Assembly (NCBI GenBank): GCA_032054765.1
Contig: DAMBSC010000006.1
Location: forward strand, 1 to 64,000
Reading direction: 5' to 3'
DNA: 64,000 nucleotides
DNA from: DFXE01 sp032054765
Lineage (GTDB): Bacteria > Bacteroidota > Bacteroidia > Bacteroidales > Tannerellaceae
The notes beneath the pieces are model-generated. The model was not told where the DNA came from. It saw only the letters and a program-made list of their open reading frames with translations, and made no database searches. The position numbers and the translations under genes are program-made. Below, piece by piece: positions 1-8,320 of the stretch (the stretch's first letter is position 1; each line of letters opens with the position of its first letter).

Positions 1-59
1 AACTAATTACAGGATTATAGTCTAAAATCTGTCAACCGGTTTCAGGACGAGGCAATTTC

Positions 60-215
60 ATGATAGTGAAAGCTGGTGAAAGCAACCGCTTTCACCTCCA
101 AAACCTTTTTCAGAAAAGGATTGACAGGGGTTGGTGACGATGAATAGAAGATCGGTCTTAAGCCTAAGCGAGTCAAACAAACACCCTGAGAGGATAGGTA
201 AATAAGTAGAAAATC
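60..215 (+). repeat. Relict repeat, copy 1 of 3
   Basis: This part of the gene-free first 302 bases holds a 22-base palindrome (75-96; arms GGTGAAAG and CTTTCACC), then CAAAAC, CAGAAAAG and GTTGGTGA blocks. The same order recurs at 26052-26140. The following segment (about 147-190, ATCGGTCTTAAGCCTAAGCGAG) resembles the minus strand of 25575-25640. Read in the frame of the palindrome the copies give related peptides (GES..FH). This suggests decayed copies of one coding element, but the parent gene is not in the window. No intact gene is visible in 1-302. Confidence 0.5.
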
Positions 216-268
216 GGACGTATCCGACGAAAATAGATATAGATGGATTATATTGTGATCAAAAGTAT

Positions 269-276
269 TATATTTG
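269..276 (+). promoter_or_regulatory. Bacteroidetes -7 box for the SusD-like lipoprotein operon
   Basis: TATATTTG matches the Bacteroidetes -7 consensus TAnnTTTG and lies 26 bases before the ATG at 303. No convincing -33 TTTG box is found at the usual 19-21 base spacing. Confidence 0.5.
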
Positions 277-302
277 TTACTTAAATATTAGTATAATGAA
301 TC

Positions 303-2225
303 ATGAATAGACTAAAAGAACTCTTTTCGCTTTCCTTGCTTGTACTCTTTATAGGTTTCTCTGCTTGTAGTGATGGCGATGATAAACAAAATACAACCAT
401 ACAGAAAAGTAGCTTAAGCGGTGTAGTTGAAAAAGGACCATTTGTCAATGGTTCAACAGTTACTATATATGAATTGACAGAGAATCTTGCCCAGACAGGT
501 AAGACATTTAATGCCACTACAGACAATGAAGGTCATTTCGAGCTAACAAATTCTATGGAATTTGTCTCTGATTATGTAAAGCTGACTGTTAATGGATTTT
601 ATTTTAATGAAATAACAGGGGAGTTATCGAATGCTCCTATTACCCTTGAAGCGCTTGTGAATATTAAAAACAAAAACAGTTTAAATGCCAATTTATTAAC
701 ACATCTGGAAGCAAAGCGGGTGATACACCTGATTGATAAAGAAAAGATGAATTTCGACGAAGCTAAGAAGCGAGCAGAAAATGAACTATTAGCTTGCTTT
801 TTGATTAAAAACAAGACAATTATTCCTGAAGCAGCAAGTATAACAGCCAATAATACAGATGCTAATATATTAATAGCTATATCGTCTATACTTCTGAGAA
901 CCATTGAGGTACAGCATCAAGCGGATGCACAGTTTACCGAATTGATAAACGGATTCAGAGATGATTTTGCTACAGATGGTGAAATAAGTGAGCAACTAAA
1001 AGAAGTAATTAAGACCGCAAGTTATAAACTGAATTATAGAGAAGTAAAAGAAAATATAGAAAAAAGATATAGTGATTTGGGAAAAAATATCTCTGTCGGG
1101 AACTTTCATTATTTTATAGATGGTAGAGGAAACGGAGAACTAAGTGAAGATGATTATCCAGTCGAAAGTATAACAGAAGAGACTTTCTTCTCAAGTGAGG
1201 AAGATTTTCAAGCAGTCTTAACTAATACATTAAGTATCTTTTCAAATGTGACCAAAGAATATTATTGGTTTGATGCCTTATTTACTAATATAACAACAAC
1301 AGAAACGAGCGATATATATATAAATGATATTTACAATCATCGGATAACTCCACATAACTCCTGGGTTAACTCTTTTTATAGAAATTTTTATAGGGCCATT
1401 AGCCAAGAAAATATTATTATAGAAAAAGGGTTGGACAGTAAACCTGAATTCAAGAAATATGCCTACGCATCCATCGTTTACAGAGCATGTAAATATTTGA
1501 CGATGACAGATCTATGGGGAGATACTCCTTTGGTTATTACTCCTCCAAGCCTTGAAACAGCTTACTTGGCTAGAACACCTCAAAAAGAAATATATAATCA
1601 AATAATAAAAGACCTTGAAGCGGCCGGAAGTTTTCTGGATGCAACCGGCAATTATATGGTCTGTTCCAAATATCTGGCTTATGCCATATTAGCCAGAGCA
1701 TATATGCAAATGAAAGATTTCCCGAATGCTTTATTGTATGCGAATCTGGTTATCCAAAGTGGAAAGTATAGCCTTTGTTTAGATTATAATGATATTTTTA
1801 AACCAGGTAATACAGAAACAATATTCTCTTTTTTATCAACAGAACAAGATTCTTTCTTCTTTAATGAATTAATAAAGAAAGGAACAGAAACACCCATAAT
1901 CCGGTATGCTGAAATACTATTAATAGCTGCCGAAGCAAATATGAAGTCAGGAAATAACGATAAGGCGATTGAATTGCTAAATAAGGTAAGAGATAGAAAT
2001 AAGAGAGAGCTGTTAGCCTCCGATACCCCCTTTAAAACTATTGAAGTAGCTTTATTGGAAGAATGGTCTAAAGATCTGGAAAAAGAGGGTGTATGGTTCT
2101 CGACTTTAAAACGTTTTGGCATTGCTGAAGACAAACTACAAATACCTTCTTATATGAAGTTATTACCGATTCCACAAAGTGAGATAGATTTGAATCCCAA
2201 TGCGACTCAAAATCCAGGTTATTAA
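303..2225 (+). CDS. Orphan lipoprotein: N-terminal module fused to a SusD/RagB-like half
   Basis: 640-aa secreted lipoprotein; the lipobox ends at Cys22 (GFSAC). Residues about 38-85 (VEKGPFVNGSTVTIYEL, then DNEGHFEL) resemble a beta-rich module seen in other bacterial lipoproteins. Residues about 285-640 look like SusD/RagB: a helical N-terminal block, AYASIVYRACKYLTMTDLWGDTPLV, a TPR-like stretch (YLAYAILARAYMQMKDFPNAL) and RYAEILLIAAEANMKSGNNDKA. The SusD part is about 355 residues, shorter than the usual 450-600. SusD proteins normally pair with a SusC transporter in glycan uptake, but none is adjacent. Instead the gene is followed after 22 bases by a STAS protein and a signalling cassette. 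I infer a surface or periplasmic-facing binding lipoprotein that may feed the cassette; no substrate can be given. Confidence 0.75.
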   Translation: MNRLKELFSLSLLVLFIGFSACSDGDDKQNTTIQKSSLSGVVEKGPFVNGSTVTIYELTENLAQTGKTFNATTDNEGHFELTNSMEFVSDYVKLTVNGFYFNEITGELSNAPITLEALVNIKNKNSLNANLLTHLEAKRVIHLIDKEKMNFDEAKKRAENELLACFLIKNKTIIPEAASITANNTDANILIAISSILLRTIEVQHQADAQFTELINGFRDDFATDGEISEQLKEVIKTASYKLNYREVKENIEKRYSDLGKNISVGNFHYFIDGRGNGELSEDDYPVESITEETFFSSEEDFQAVLTNTLSIFSNVTKEYYWFDALFTNITTTETSDIYINDIYNHRITPHNSWVNSFYRNFYRAISQENIIIEKGLDSKPEFKKYAYASIVYRACKYLTMTDLWGDTPLVITPPSLETAYLARTPQKEIYNQIIKDLEAAGSFLDATGNYMVCSKYLAYAILARAYMQMKDFPNALLYANLVIQSGKYSLCLDYNDIFKPGNTETIFSFLSTEQDSFFFNELIKKGTETPIIRYAEILLIAAEANMKSGNNDKAIELLNKVRDRNKRELLASDTPFKTIEVALLEEWSKDLEKEGVWFSTLKRFGIAEDKLQIPSYMKLLPIPQSEIDLNPNATQNPGY

Positions 2226-2247
2226 GTAATATATAGATAATAATAAA

Positions 2248-2547
2248 ATGAAAATATCAGTTGAAAACGGAAATGAGACTATCATATCACTCTCCGGGCA
2301 ATTAGACACATTAACAGCTACAGATTTTGAAAAAGAGATTGCATCCATATTACAAAGTGATACACTAAATGTTGTGTTGAACGGAGAAGAACTTACGTAT
2401 GTAAGTAGTGCCGGGCTTCGCTTGCTCCTAACTATGCAGAAAGGAATGAAAGCTAAAGGAGGATCTTTTAAATTAAAGAATATCAAAAAAGAAATTATGG
2501 AGATATTCAATATAACAGGTTTTTCTTCTATTCTTACTATTGAATAA
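2248..2547 (+). CDS. STAS-domain anti-sigma factor antagonist (SpoIIAA/RsbV-like)
   Basis: 99 aa, a single STAS domain. The region YVSSAGLRLLL (residues 51-61) corresponds to the SpoIIAA phosphorylation loop DSSGL, with Ser54 as the expected phospho-acceptor; the usual Asp before it is Ser53. In such systems the unphosphorylated antagonist binds a kinase/anti-sigma factor and frees its target. It is followed after 20 bases by the RsbW-like kinase and further downstream by a PP2C phosphatase, so the complete switch (antagonist, kinase, phosphatase) is encoded in one operon. No sigma factor is present, so the output partner is unknown. Confidence 0.88.
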   Translation: MKISVENGNETIISLSGQLDTLTATDFEKEIASILQSDTLNVVLNGEELTYVSSAGLRLLLTMQKGMKAKGGSFKLKNIKKEIMEIFNITGFSSILTIE

Positions 2548-2567
2548 TTCCTTTCATTATTCGGCAG

Positions 2568-2978
2568 ATGACAAGAACACTGACCATACAGAATGAAATA
2601 GGACAACTACCGGTTATTCATGAATTCTTGCAGCAGATTGCTGATGATGCAAAGTTGAGTGAATCGATCTCCATGAATATAAAACTGGCGGTGGAAGAAG
2701 CTGTAGTGAATGTTATATCGTACGCTTATTCAGGTGAAAAGAATAAGCCGATTGATATTAGTGTCAGATATGAAAAAGGTCAAATGAGAATAACTATAGT
2801 TGATTCAGGAATTGCTTTTGATCCGATTTCCAATTTGGAACCTGATGTGACATTGCCTTTGGAAGAACGTCCTATCGGCGGTTTAGGTACTTTTCTCTAT
2901 AAACAATTGATGACAGAAGTCAGTTATGTTCGTTCAGGAAATAAAAATGTATTAACAATGATAAAAGATATCAACTAA
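2568..2978 (+). CDS. RsbW-like serine kinase / anti-sigma factor (HATPase_c)
   Basis: 136 aa, a GHKL ATPase without a histidine-kinase dimerisation domain, as in RsbW/SpoIIAB. Motifs: N-box LAVEEAVVNVISYAY (about residues 41-55), G1 box IVDSGIAFDP, and a glycine-rich lid GGLGTFLYKQLM. It should phosphorylate the upstream STAS protein on Ser54 and sequester a target when the antagonist is phosphorylated. It lies between the STAS gene and two histidine kinases with only 3 bases to the next start, consistent with one transcript. Whether the target is a sigma factor or another protein cannot be told. Confidence 0.88.
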   Translation: MTRTLTIQNEIGQLPVIHEFLQQIADDAKLSESISMNIKLAVEEAVVNVISYAYSGEKNKPIDISVRYEKGQMRITIVDSGIAFDPISNLEPDVTLPLEERPIGGLGTFLYKQLMTEVSYVRSGNKNVLTMIKDIN

Positions 2979-2981
2979 AAT

Positions 2982-4112
2982 ATGCCGGATTTTAATATTA
3001 AAGACATTCAGCGACTAAAACTCAAAATACAAGCCATAGACAGGATTACCCTGGTTGGTGTTATTTTTGTTGTTGCCGGTTTTTATTACAATTGGAATGA
3101 AGGATTAGTCTGGTCTGTTGTCGGATTTTTATCTGTACTCTATATTGTTAAGCTACGTTATAAAAAGAAGCTGAAACAAAAAGAATATCTGGCAAAAATT
3201 GTAGAAGAGCGTACTATAGAACTCAAGGTACAAAGAGATCAGGTATTACAAGAATCAGAAAAATTGTCAGCAGCACTGGATGCATTAGCTGAAGCACAAG
3301 ATGAGTTAGTAAGAAGTGAACGCCTGGCCACAGTAGGGCAATTAACAAAGGGACTTGTAGACAGAATTTTGAATCCGCTGAACTATATCAATAACTTTGC
3401 AAGTCTTTCGGTTGAATTAATCAAAGATCTGGAAAAGAATTTACGGAATGAACAGGCAGTAATGACAAAAGAGATATATGCCGATACAACAGAAATTCTG
3501 AGTATGATTTCCGGTAATTTGAATAAAATCACTGAACACGGAGCTAATACTGTTCGAATTGTTAAAGCCATGGAAGAATTATTGAAGGATCAGAAAGGTA
3601 AAATGGCTTCAGCTGATATCAATAATTTATGCAAAGTAAATATAGATGTTATAGCGAAACTTTTTGCTAATGAAATTGAGAAAAAGAAGATTAATATCTC
3701 CTTTGAAGGATTGACATTATCATTAATGATTGATATAAATATTGAGCAGATGAGTAAAGTACTACTCAATATTTTCAAAAATAGTATATATGCACTACTA
3801 AGAAAGGCCGAAAAACAGGATTTTTCACCTGAATTATTAGTTAAACTCGAAAAGAAAGGCTTACAAGTAGTCATTACTATCTATGATAATGGTATAGGAA
3901 TTGAAGATAGTATTAAAGATAAAATATTTGAACCGTTTTTTACCACCAAACCTACTGCCGAAGCTTCCGGCATTGGTTTATATGTTAGCCGTGAAGTGGT
4001 TCTTAATCATAGAGGTACGATTGTCGTTACAAGTGAGAAGAACAACTTCACTGAAATTGTTATAACCATACCCATACATCAAAACGTAGAAAGCAATGAA
4101 AGAGCTGAATAA
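2982..4112 (+). CDS. Histidine-kinase-like protein lacking the phospho-acceptor histidine
   Basis: 376 aa. Two membrane segments (about 21-38 and 42-57), a charged coiled coil (60-115), a dimerisation helix and an HATPase domain. The H-box reads GQLTKGLVDRILNPLNYINNF: where active kinases of this type have H-E before I.NPLN, this protein has Asp127-Arg128. The ATP-binding motifs look intact (NIFKNSIYAL, DNGIGIEDSIKDKIFEPFFTTK, GIGLYVSREVV). It therefore probably cannot autophosphorylate on His and may act as an allosteric partner for the next kinase, whose gene overlaps this one by 17 bases. The membrane anchor makes it a candidate input module for the cassette. The missing His is seen directly; the role is inference. 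Confidence 0.85.
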   Translation: MPDFNIKDIQRLKLKIQAIDRITLVGVIFVVAGFYYNWNEGLVWSVVGFLSVLYIVKLRYKKKLKQKEYLAKIVEERTIELKVQRDQVLQESEKLSAALDALAEAQDELVRSERLATVGQLTKGLVDRILNPLNYINNFASLSVELIKDLEKNLRNEQAVMTKEIYADTTEILSMISGNLNKITEHGANTVRIVKAMEELLKDQKGKMASADINNLCKVNIDVIAKLFANEIEKKKINISFEGLTLSLMIDINIEQMSKVLLNIFKNSIYALLRKAEKQDFSPELLVKLEKKGLQVVITIYDNGIGIEDSIKDKIFEPFFTTKPTAEASGIGLYVSREVVLNHRGTIVVTSEKNNFTEIVITIPIHQNVESNERAE

Positions 4113-4926
4113 AGAAATAGAATATCTCAAGAAACAGATTAGTGAACAGGATCATCTTGCTTCTCTGGGTATGCTTAGCGCAGGAATTGCTCATGAGATA
4201 CAGAATCCACTGAACTTCGTAATTAATTTCAGCAAATTATCCCTCAAACTATTACAGGATATGGAAGATGTTTTGTCAGAAATTGAAACACCCTTATCTG
4301 AAGAGATAAAAGATGAAATAGCTGATATAATGGAAGATCTTCGAGGGAATATGCACAAGATAGAGGAAAACGGTAACCGCGCTTCGAGTATCGTTAGAGG
4401 TATCCTTCTACATTCACGTGGAAAAGATGAATTCATAGAGACAGACCTGGAGCAACTGATTCATGAGTATGTGTGGTTGTCTTATCATGCTGTAAGGGCC
4501 AATAATAAAAGTTTTAATGTTACTATACAAGAAAATTATGAAGCTGGTGTTCCAAAACTCAATGTCATTCCTCAGGATTTGAGTCGGGCTATAATAAATA
4601 TAATGAATAATGCCTGTTATGCTGTTTTTAGTAAAGCAAAAGAGGCTTCAGATGCTCCTTATAAACCTACAATTATTATATCTCTGAAAAAAGAGGGTAA
4701 TTGGATTAAAATTATCATTGAAGATAATGGTATAGGTATCTCAGAAGAGGTAAATCAAAAACTTTATACACCTTTCTTTACAACTAAACCAGTTGGGGAG
4801 GGTACCGGTCTCGGACTATCAATTACAAAATCCATTATTGAAGATAAACATAACGGAACTATTGAAATGGAAACCAAACATGGTGAATATACCCGGTTTA
4901 CAATCTCGTTTCCAATTCAAAAATAA
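4096..4926 (+). CDS. Soluble histidine kinase (HisKA-HATPase), active-site His present
   Basis: 276 aa with no signal peptide or membrane segment. A short coiled coil (1-20) leads into the H-box LASLGMLSAGIAHEIQNPLNF with His33. The ATPase domain has INIMNNACYAV (N), EDNGIGISEEVNQKLYTPFFTTK (G1/F) and GEGTGLGLSITKSII (G2). It starts inside the end of the preceding His-less kinase, indicating translational coupling, and is followed 12 bases later by a receiver-PP2C protein that is the obvious phosphotransfer target. Heterodimerisation with the membrane paralogue is a natural hypothesis. Confidence 0.88.
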   Translation: MKELNKEIEYLKKQISEQDHLASLGMLSAGIAHEIQNPLNFVINFSKLSLKLLQDMEDVLSEIETPLSEEIKDEIADIMEDLRGNMHKIEENGNRASSIVRGILLHSRGKDEFIETDLEQLIHEYVWLSYHAVRANNKSFNVTIQENYEAGVPKLNVIPQDLSRAIINIMNNACYAVFSKAKEASDAPYKPTIIISLKKEGNWIKIIIEDNGIGISEEVNQKLYTPFFTTKPVGEGTGLGLSITKSIIEDKHNGTIEMETKHGEYTRFTISFPIQK

Positions 4927-4938
4927 AAAGTTATAAGT

Positions 4939-6102
4939 ATGCCTGTAAAGATATTAAGTGTCGACGACGAACAAGATCTGGAAATATTATTGTCTCAATA
5001 CTTCCGCAGAAAGATAAAAAGAGGCGAATATGAATTTGCATTTGCTCATAATGGGGTAGAAGCGCTGCAAATGTTGTTGGCTGAACCTGATTTCGATATT
5101 ATTTTAAGCGACATCAACATGCCGGAGATGGACGGTCTTACATTGTTAACCAAGATTAATGAAATGCGCAATCCGGCTTTGAAATGTATTATGGTATCGG
5201 CATATGGTGACATGGAAAATATCCGTACCGCTATGAATAGAGGCGCTTTCGACTTCACGACCAAGCCTATCAATCTGGAAGATATGGAATTGACTATTGA
5301 AAAGGCTATTGAGCAGATTAAATTCATAAAAAATGCCCAGAAAGAACATTCTCAACTTAAATCCATACAATCAGATTTGAAGGTTGCCAAAGAGATACAG
5401 GAAACCATCTTACCGAAAGAGTTTCATCCTTTTCCAGAAAGCAAAACGTTTGATATTTATGCATCAATGAATGCTGCGGCATATGTAGGAGGTGATTTTT
5501 ATGACTTCTTCCGCATAGATAAAGACCGTTTGGGTTTTGCTATTGCCGATGTATCAGGTAAAGGCATTCCTGCTGCTATATTTATGGCTATCAGCCGCAC
5601 GGTCATTCGGGCTATTGCATTGACGGAAAACTCTGCTGCTCAATGCATGAAACGTTCTAATATAATATTATGCAGAGAAAGTGTGAACGATATGTTCGTT
5701 ACTGTGTTTTATGGTATATTAAATATAAATACAGGAGTTATTACCTACAGTAATGCCGGACACAATCCACCCATACTTATTAAACCGGATGGAGAAGCCT
5801 CATTTATACCTACAACAAATGATATGATTCTCGGAGCCATGGAAGATGCAGTTTATCACGAAAAAGAATTAATTCTGCAACAGGGAGATAATCTATTTTT
5901 GTATACAGATGGTGTAACGGAAGCCATGAATTCAAAACATGAACTTTACGGAGATAAACGGCTATTAGAAAACTGTAAAACTCTAGCCGGAAGTTCACCC
6001 CAGGAAATGATTAAGAAAATAACTGAAACTGTTGGTGAATTTACCATTGGGGCTGTGCAATCAGACGATATTACTCTATTGTCAATAAAATATAATGGTT
6101 AA
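4939..6102 (+). CDS. Response regulator with PP2C/SpoIIE-type serine phosphatase output (RsbU-like)
   Basis: 387 aa. Residues 1-125 are a receiver domain: acidic pair Asp9-Asp10, phospho-acceptor Asp58 in ILSDINMPEMDG, and KP near residue 107 (TTKPINL). A linker helix carries EIQETILPKEFHPFP, followed by a PP2C phosphatase (about 180-387) with metal-binding acidic motifs VGGDFYDFF, IADVSGKGIPAAIFM and LYTDGVTEA. In RsbU/SpoIIE systems this class dephosphorylates the STAS antagonist; here that would be the product of the gene at 2248. Phosphorylation by the neighbouring kinase would gate it, linking a two-component relay to partner switching. Last gene of the operon. Confidence 0.9.
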   Translation: MPVKILSVDDEQDLEILLSQYFRRKIKRGEYEFAFAHNGVEALQMLLAEPDFDIILSDINMPEMDGLTLLTKINEMRNPALKCIMVSAYGDMENIRTAMNRGAFDFTTKPINLEDMELTIEKAIEQIKFIKNAQKEHSQLKSIQSDLKVAKEIQETILPKEFHPFPESKTFDIYASMNAAAYVGGDFYDFFRIDKDRLGFAIADVSGKGIPAAIFMAISRTVIRAIALTENSAAQCMKRSNIILCRESVNDMFVTVFYGILNINTGVITYSNAGHNPPILIKPDGEASFIPTTNDMILGAMEDAVYHEKELILQQGDNLFLYTDGVTEAMNSKHELYGDKRLLENCKTLAGSSPQEMIKKITETVGEFTIGAVQSDDITLLSIKYNG

Positions 6103-6147
6103 TTAAATCATTCCGCTATTTAGTTTTTATTGATTATCTTCGTATAA

Positions 6148-7362
6148 ATGAAACGAGGATCTGCAGATTTACCATTACATTACGGAACTGTCCCGCCGTG
6201 GCTTGCTCAGCGTATGAGTTTATTGGGTGGGGCTATTGTTGAAGCTATAATTCTAGAATACGGACGTCCTGCACTTTTACAACGCTTAAGTGATCCTTTT
6301 TGGTTCCAGTCATTGGGATGTGTATTGGGGATGGATTGGCATTCGTCCGGAATAACAACGTCTGTTATGAATGCTTTGAAAAAATCAGTTAATCTTCGCT
6401 CTGAAGAACTGGGATTATACATATGTGGTGGGAGAGGAAAATCATCCAGACAGACACCTGATGAATTACTAAAAATAGCTGACAAAACCGGCCTCAATGG
6501 AAATGAATTAGTGAAATATAGTAAATTATCTGCCAAAGTAGATAATAATGCTGTTCAGGATGGGTTTCAATTATATTTACATTCATTCGTTCTTACCAAA
6601 GAAGGGGAATGGGCAGTGATTCAACAAGGAATGAATCCCAACAACCGATTAGCAAGACGATATCACTGGCTTTCCTCATCATTAGCTTCTTTTCTGGAAG
6701 AACCGCATACTTCTGTTTGCGGACAAAATCAGGGGCTTATACTTAACCTAACAGATAAACAAGCTGGTAGAACCAAAGAAGGAATTCTAGAATTAACTAA
6801 AGAATCACCTGATAAACTGATGAAAGAGGTTTCTCTTATTTTACCTAATCACCATGATGTACGACCTGAAGATGTAAATCTTAAACGCTTAGGAGCAGCT
6901 TTGATTCTAGCCCATGAAACAAATGTAAATGATATGGAATCATTGCTTTTGTTAAAAGATGTGGGACCACGTACTGTTCAATCTCTGACATTGGTAAGTG
7001 AAGTCATTCATGGCACCCCCTCCCGTTTTTCTGATCCTGCACGCTTTTCTTTTGCTCATGGAGGGAAGGATGGACATCCTTTTCCTGTACCCACAACAAC
7101 CTATGATAAAACAATAGAAATATTGGATAAATCTATTCAACAAGCTAAATTGGGAGAAAAGGATAAATCGGAAGCATTGAAGAATCTTTCAAAACTTTCA
7201 TATAAAATTGAAAAGGGCTATACTCCTGCTAACTATTTTGATAAGTGGGTACAGCATGAAAGAGATACCTCTTATTTACATGGAGGAAAGACAGTCTTTG
7301 GAGATGCTAAAAAGCCGGAGAACAAAAAAGATAAGAATATTCAGTTAAGACTTTGGGATTGA
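6148..7362 (+). CDS. DUF763 family protein
   Basis: 404 aa, cytosolic. The start MKRGSADLPLHYG and the motif GTVPPWLAQRMSLLG are typical of the DUF763 family, which I know mainly from archaea and scattered bacteria and which has no established function. Near residues 270-283 the stretch LLLKDVGPRTVQSL resembles a helix-hairpin-helix, hinting at nucleic-acid contact. The highly polar segment FAHGGKDGHPFPVPTTTYD follows. The gene stands alone behind a weak TATCTTCG box at 6135-6142 and ends just before a strong palindromic terminator. A role in DNA metabolism is only a suggestion. Confidence 0.8.
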   Translation: MKRGSADLPLHYGTVPPWLAQRMSLLGGAIVEAIILEYGRPALLQRLSDPFWFQSLGCVLGMDWHSSGITTSVMNALKKSVNLRSEELGLYICGGRGKSSRQTPDELLKIADKTGLNGNELVKYSKLSAKVDNNAVQDGFQLYLHSFVLTKEGEWAVIQQGMNPNNRLARRYHWLSSSLASFLEEPHTSVCGQNQGLILNLTDKQAGRTKEGILELTKESPDKLMKEVSLILPNHHDVRPEDVNLKRLGAALILAHETNVNDMESLLLLKDVGPRTVQSLTLVSEVIHGTPSRFSDPARFSFAHGGKDGHPFPVPTTTYDKTIEILDKSIQQAKLGEKDKSEALKNLSKLSYKIEKGYTPANYFDKWVQHERDTSYLHGGKTVFGDAKKPENKKDKNIQLRLWD

Positions 7363-7374
7363 TATCTATTAAAC

Positions 7375-7453
7375 AATTTTCACCACAGATTCACAGATTA
7401 CACAGAAAATCTAATATGTTATCTGAGAAATCTGTGAATCTGTGGTGAAAATT
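7375..7453. terminator. Bidirectional terminator-like 25-bp inverted repeat (repeat family copy 1)
   Basis: Perfect 25-bp inverted repeat, 7375-7399 paired with 7429-7453, 29-base loop. Each arm contains CACAGATT twice in tandem and is flanked by A/T tracts. It separates the convergent DUF763 gene and the lipoprotein gene ending at 7463. Nearly identical arms close another convergent pair at 22804-22877, so this is a dispersed repeat used, or at least placed, as a terminator. Confidence 0.75.
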
Positions 7454-7462
7454 TTATATTTA

Positions 7463-8290
7463 TTATTTCAATAATGCATCGCGGATAGCCATAATTGAGG
7501 CATTATTATCACGAGCTGTTTGTATAGAAGTTATTTTATCTTTCAGCGGATTAATTGTTTCGCCTAATTGTTTCAGGTCAGGATAATAAGCTGTTAAATC
7601 TGCTGTGATTTCGCTTAATGTTTCTAAACGTTTCATCATATTGTCAGTTAGCCCTGCAGATGTTGCATCCCCTTTAACAACTAATGAAGGGTTAGCATAA
7701 ACACAAGCGGATTCTGCAGCAATACCACTGAGCAATTCAATTTGGATATCTATCTTATCGTTGTTTACCATTTCTTGTAATACTTTATCTTCCTGATTCT
7801 GGATAAATTTGGCAAACTCTTCTTTAGATGTATCCTGAGGAGCAGTTTCTTTCAGTATATTCATTACAAATGTAATATTCAGGTCAGATGTCAGTTTAGC
7901 TAAAACACCTTCCAACTCTGCAGTTGGTTGACCCATTGCTTTTAACATATTATAATCGGTAAAATAAATTCCACACGCACGTGCTTTTTGTGCATTTGTT
8001 GTCAATTCAGAAGCTTTAGATACAGGAAGCATAAATTTAGTGTTGCTTACACCAACGGTTACTTCGCCGGTTGCAATACGATAAGGAATTTCAGAAGAAG
8101 GCATGTCTTTCAATAATTGAACTGTTTCTGCTTTAATTTCTTCTGTTAATAAGTTTTTAGGCACATTTCCTGCGATTACAGCAGCCTCCTCAGTTTTAGC
8201 GGCTTCATCTTTTGCTTTTTTACCACCACAAGAGGGCATAAATAATACAAATGCCGTTAAGGTAAACAAACTAATAATACTCTTTTTCAT
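7463..8290 (-). CDS. Conserved lipoprotein of unknown function
   Basis: 275 aa with a lipoprotein signal ending at Cys21 (LFMPSC), then a Lys/Ala/Glu-rich linker (GGKKAKDEAAKTEEAA). The rest is predicted mostly helical and has no motif I recognise; the only other cysteines lie in RACGIYF and ESACVYA. It begins 30 bases downstream of the stop of the ABCG-like transporter on the same strand and probably shares its transcript, so a periplasmic accessory role for that transporter is possible but unproven. It ends at the dispersed hairpin at 7375-7453. Confidence 0.7.
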   Translation of the reverse strand: MKKSIISLFTLTAFVLFMPSCGGKKAKDEAAKTEEAAVIAGNVPKNLLTEEIKAETVQLLKDMPSSEIPYRIATGEVTVGVSNTKFMLPVSKASELTTNAQKARACGIYFTDYNMLKAMGQPTAELEGVLAKLTSDLNITFVMNILKETAPQDTSKEEFAKFIQNQEDKVLQEMVNNDKIDIQIELLSGIAAESACVYANPSLVVKGDATSAGLTDNMMKRLETLSEITADLTAYYPDLKQLGETINPLKDKITSIQTARDNNASIMAIRDALLK

Positions 8291-8320
8291 ATTCCTTCAT
8301 ATTAATTATTTATACTTTTA

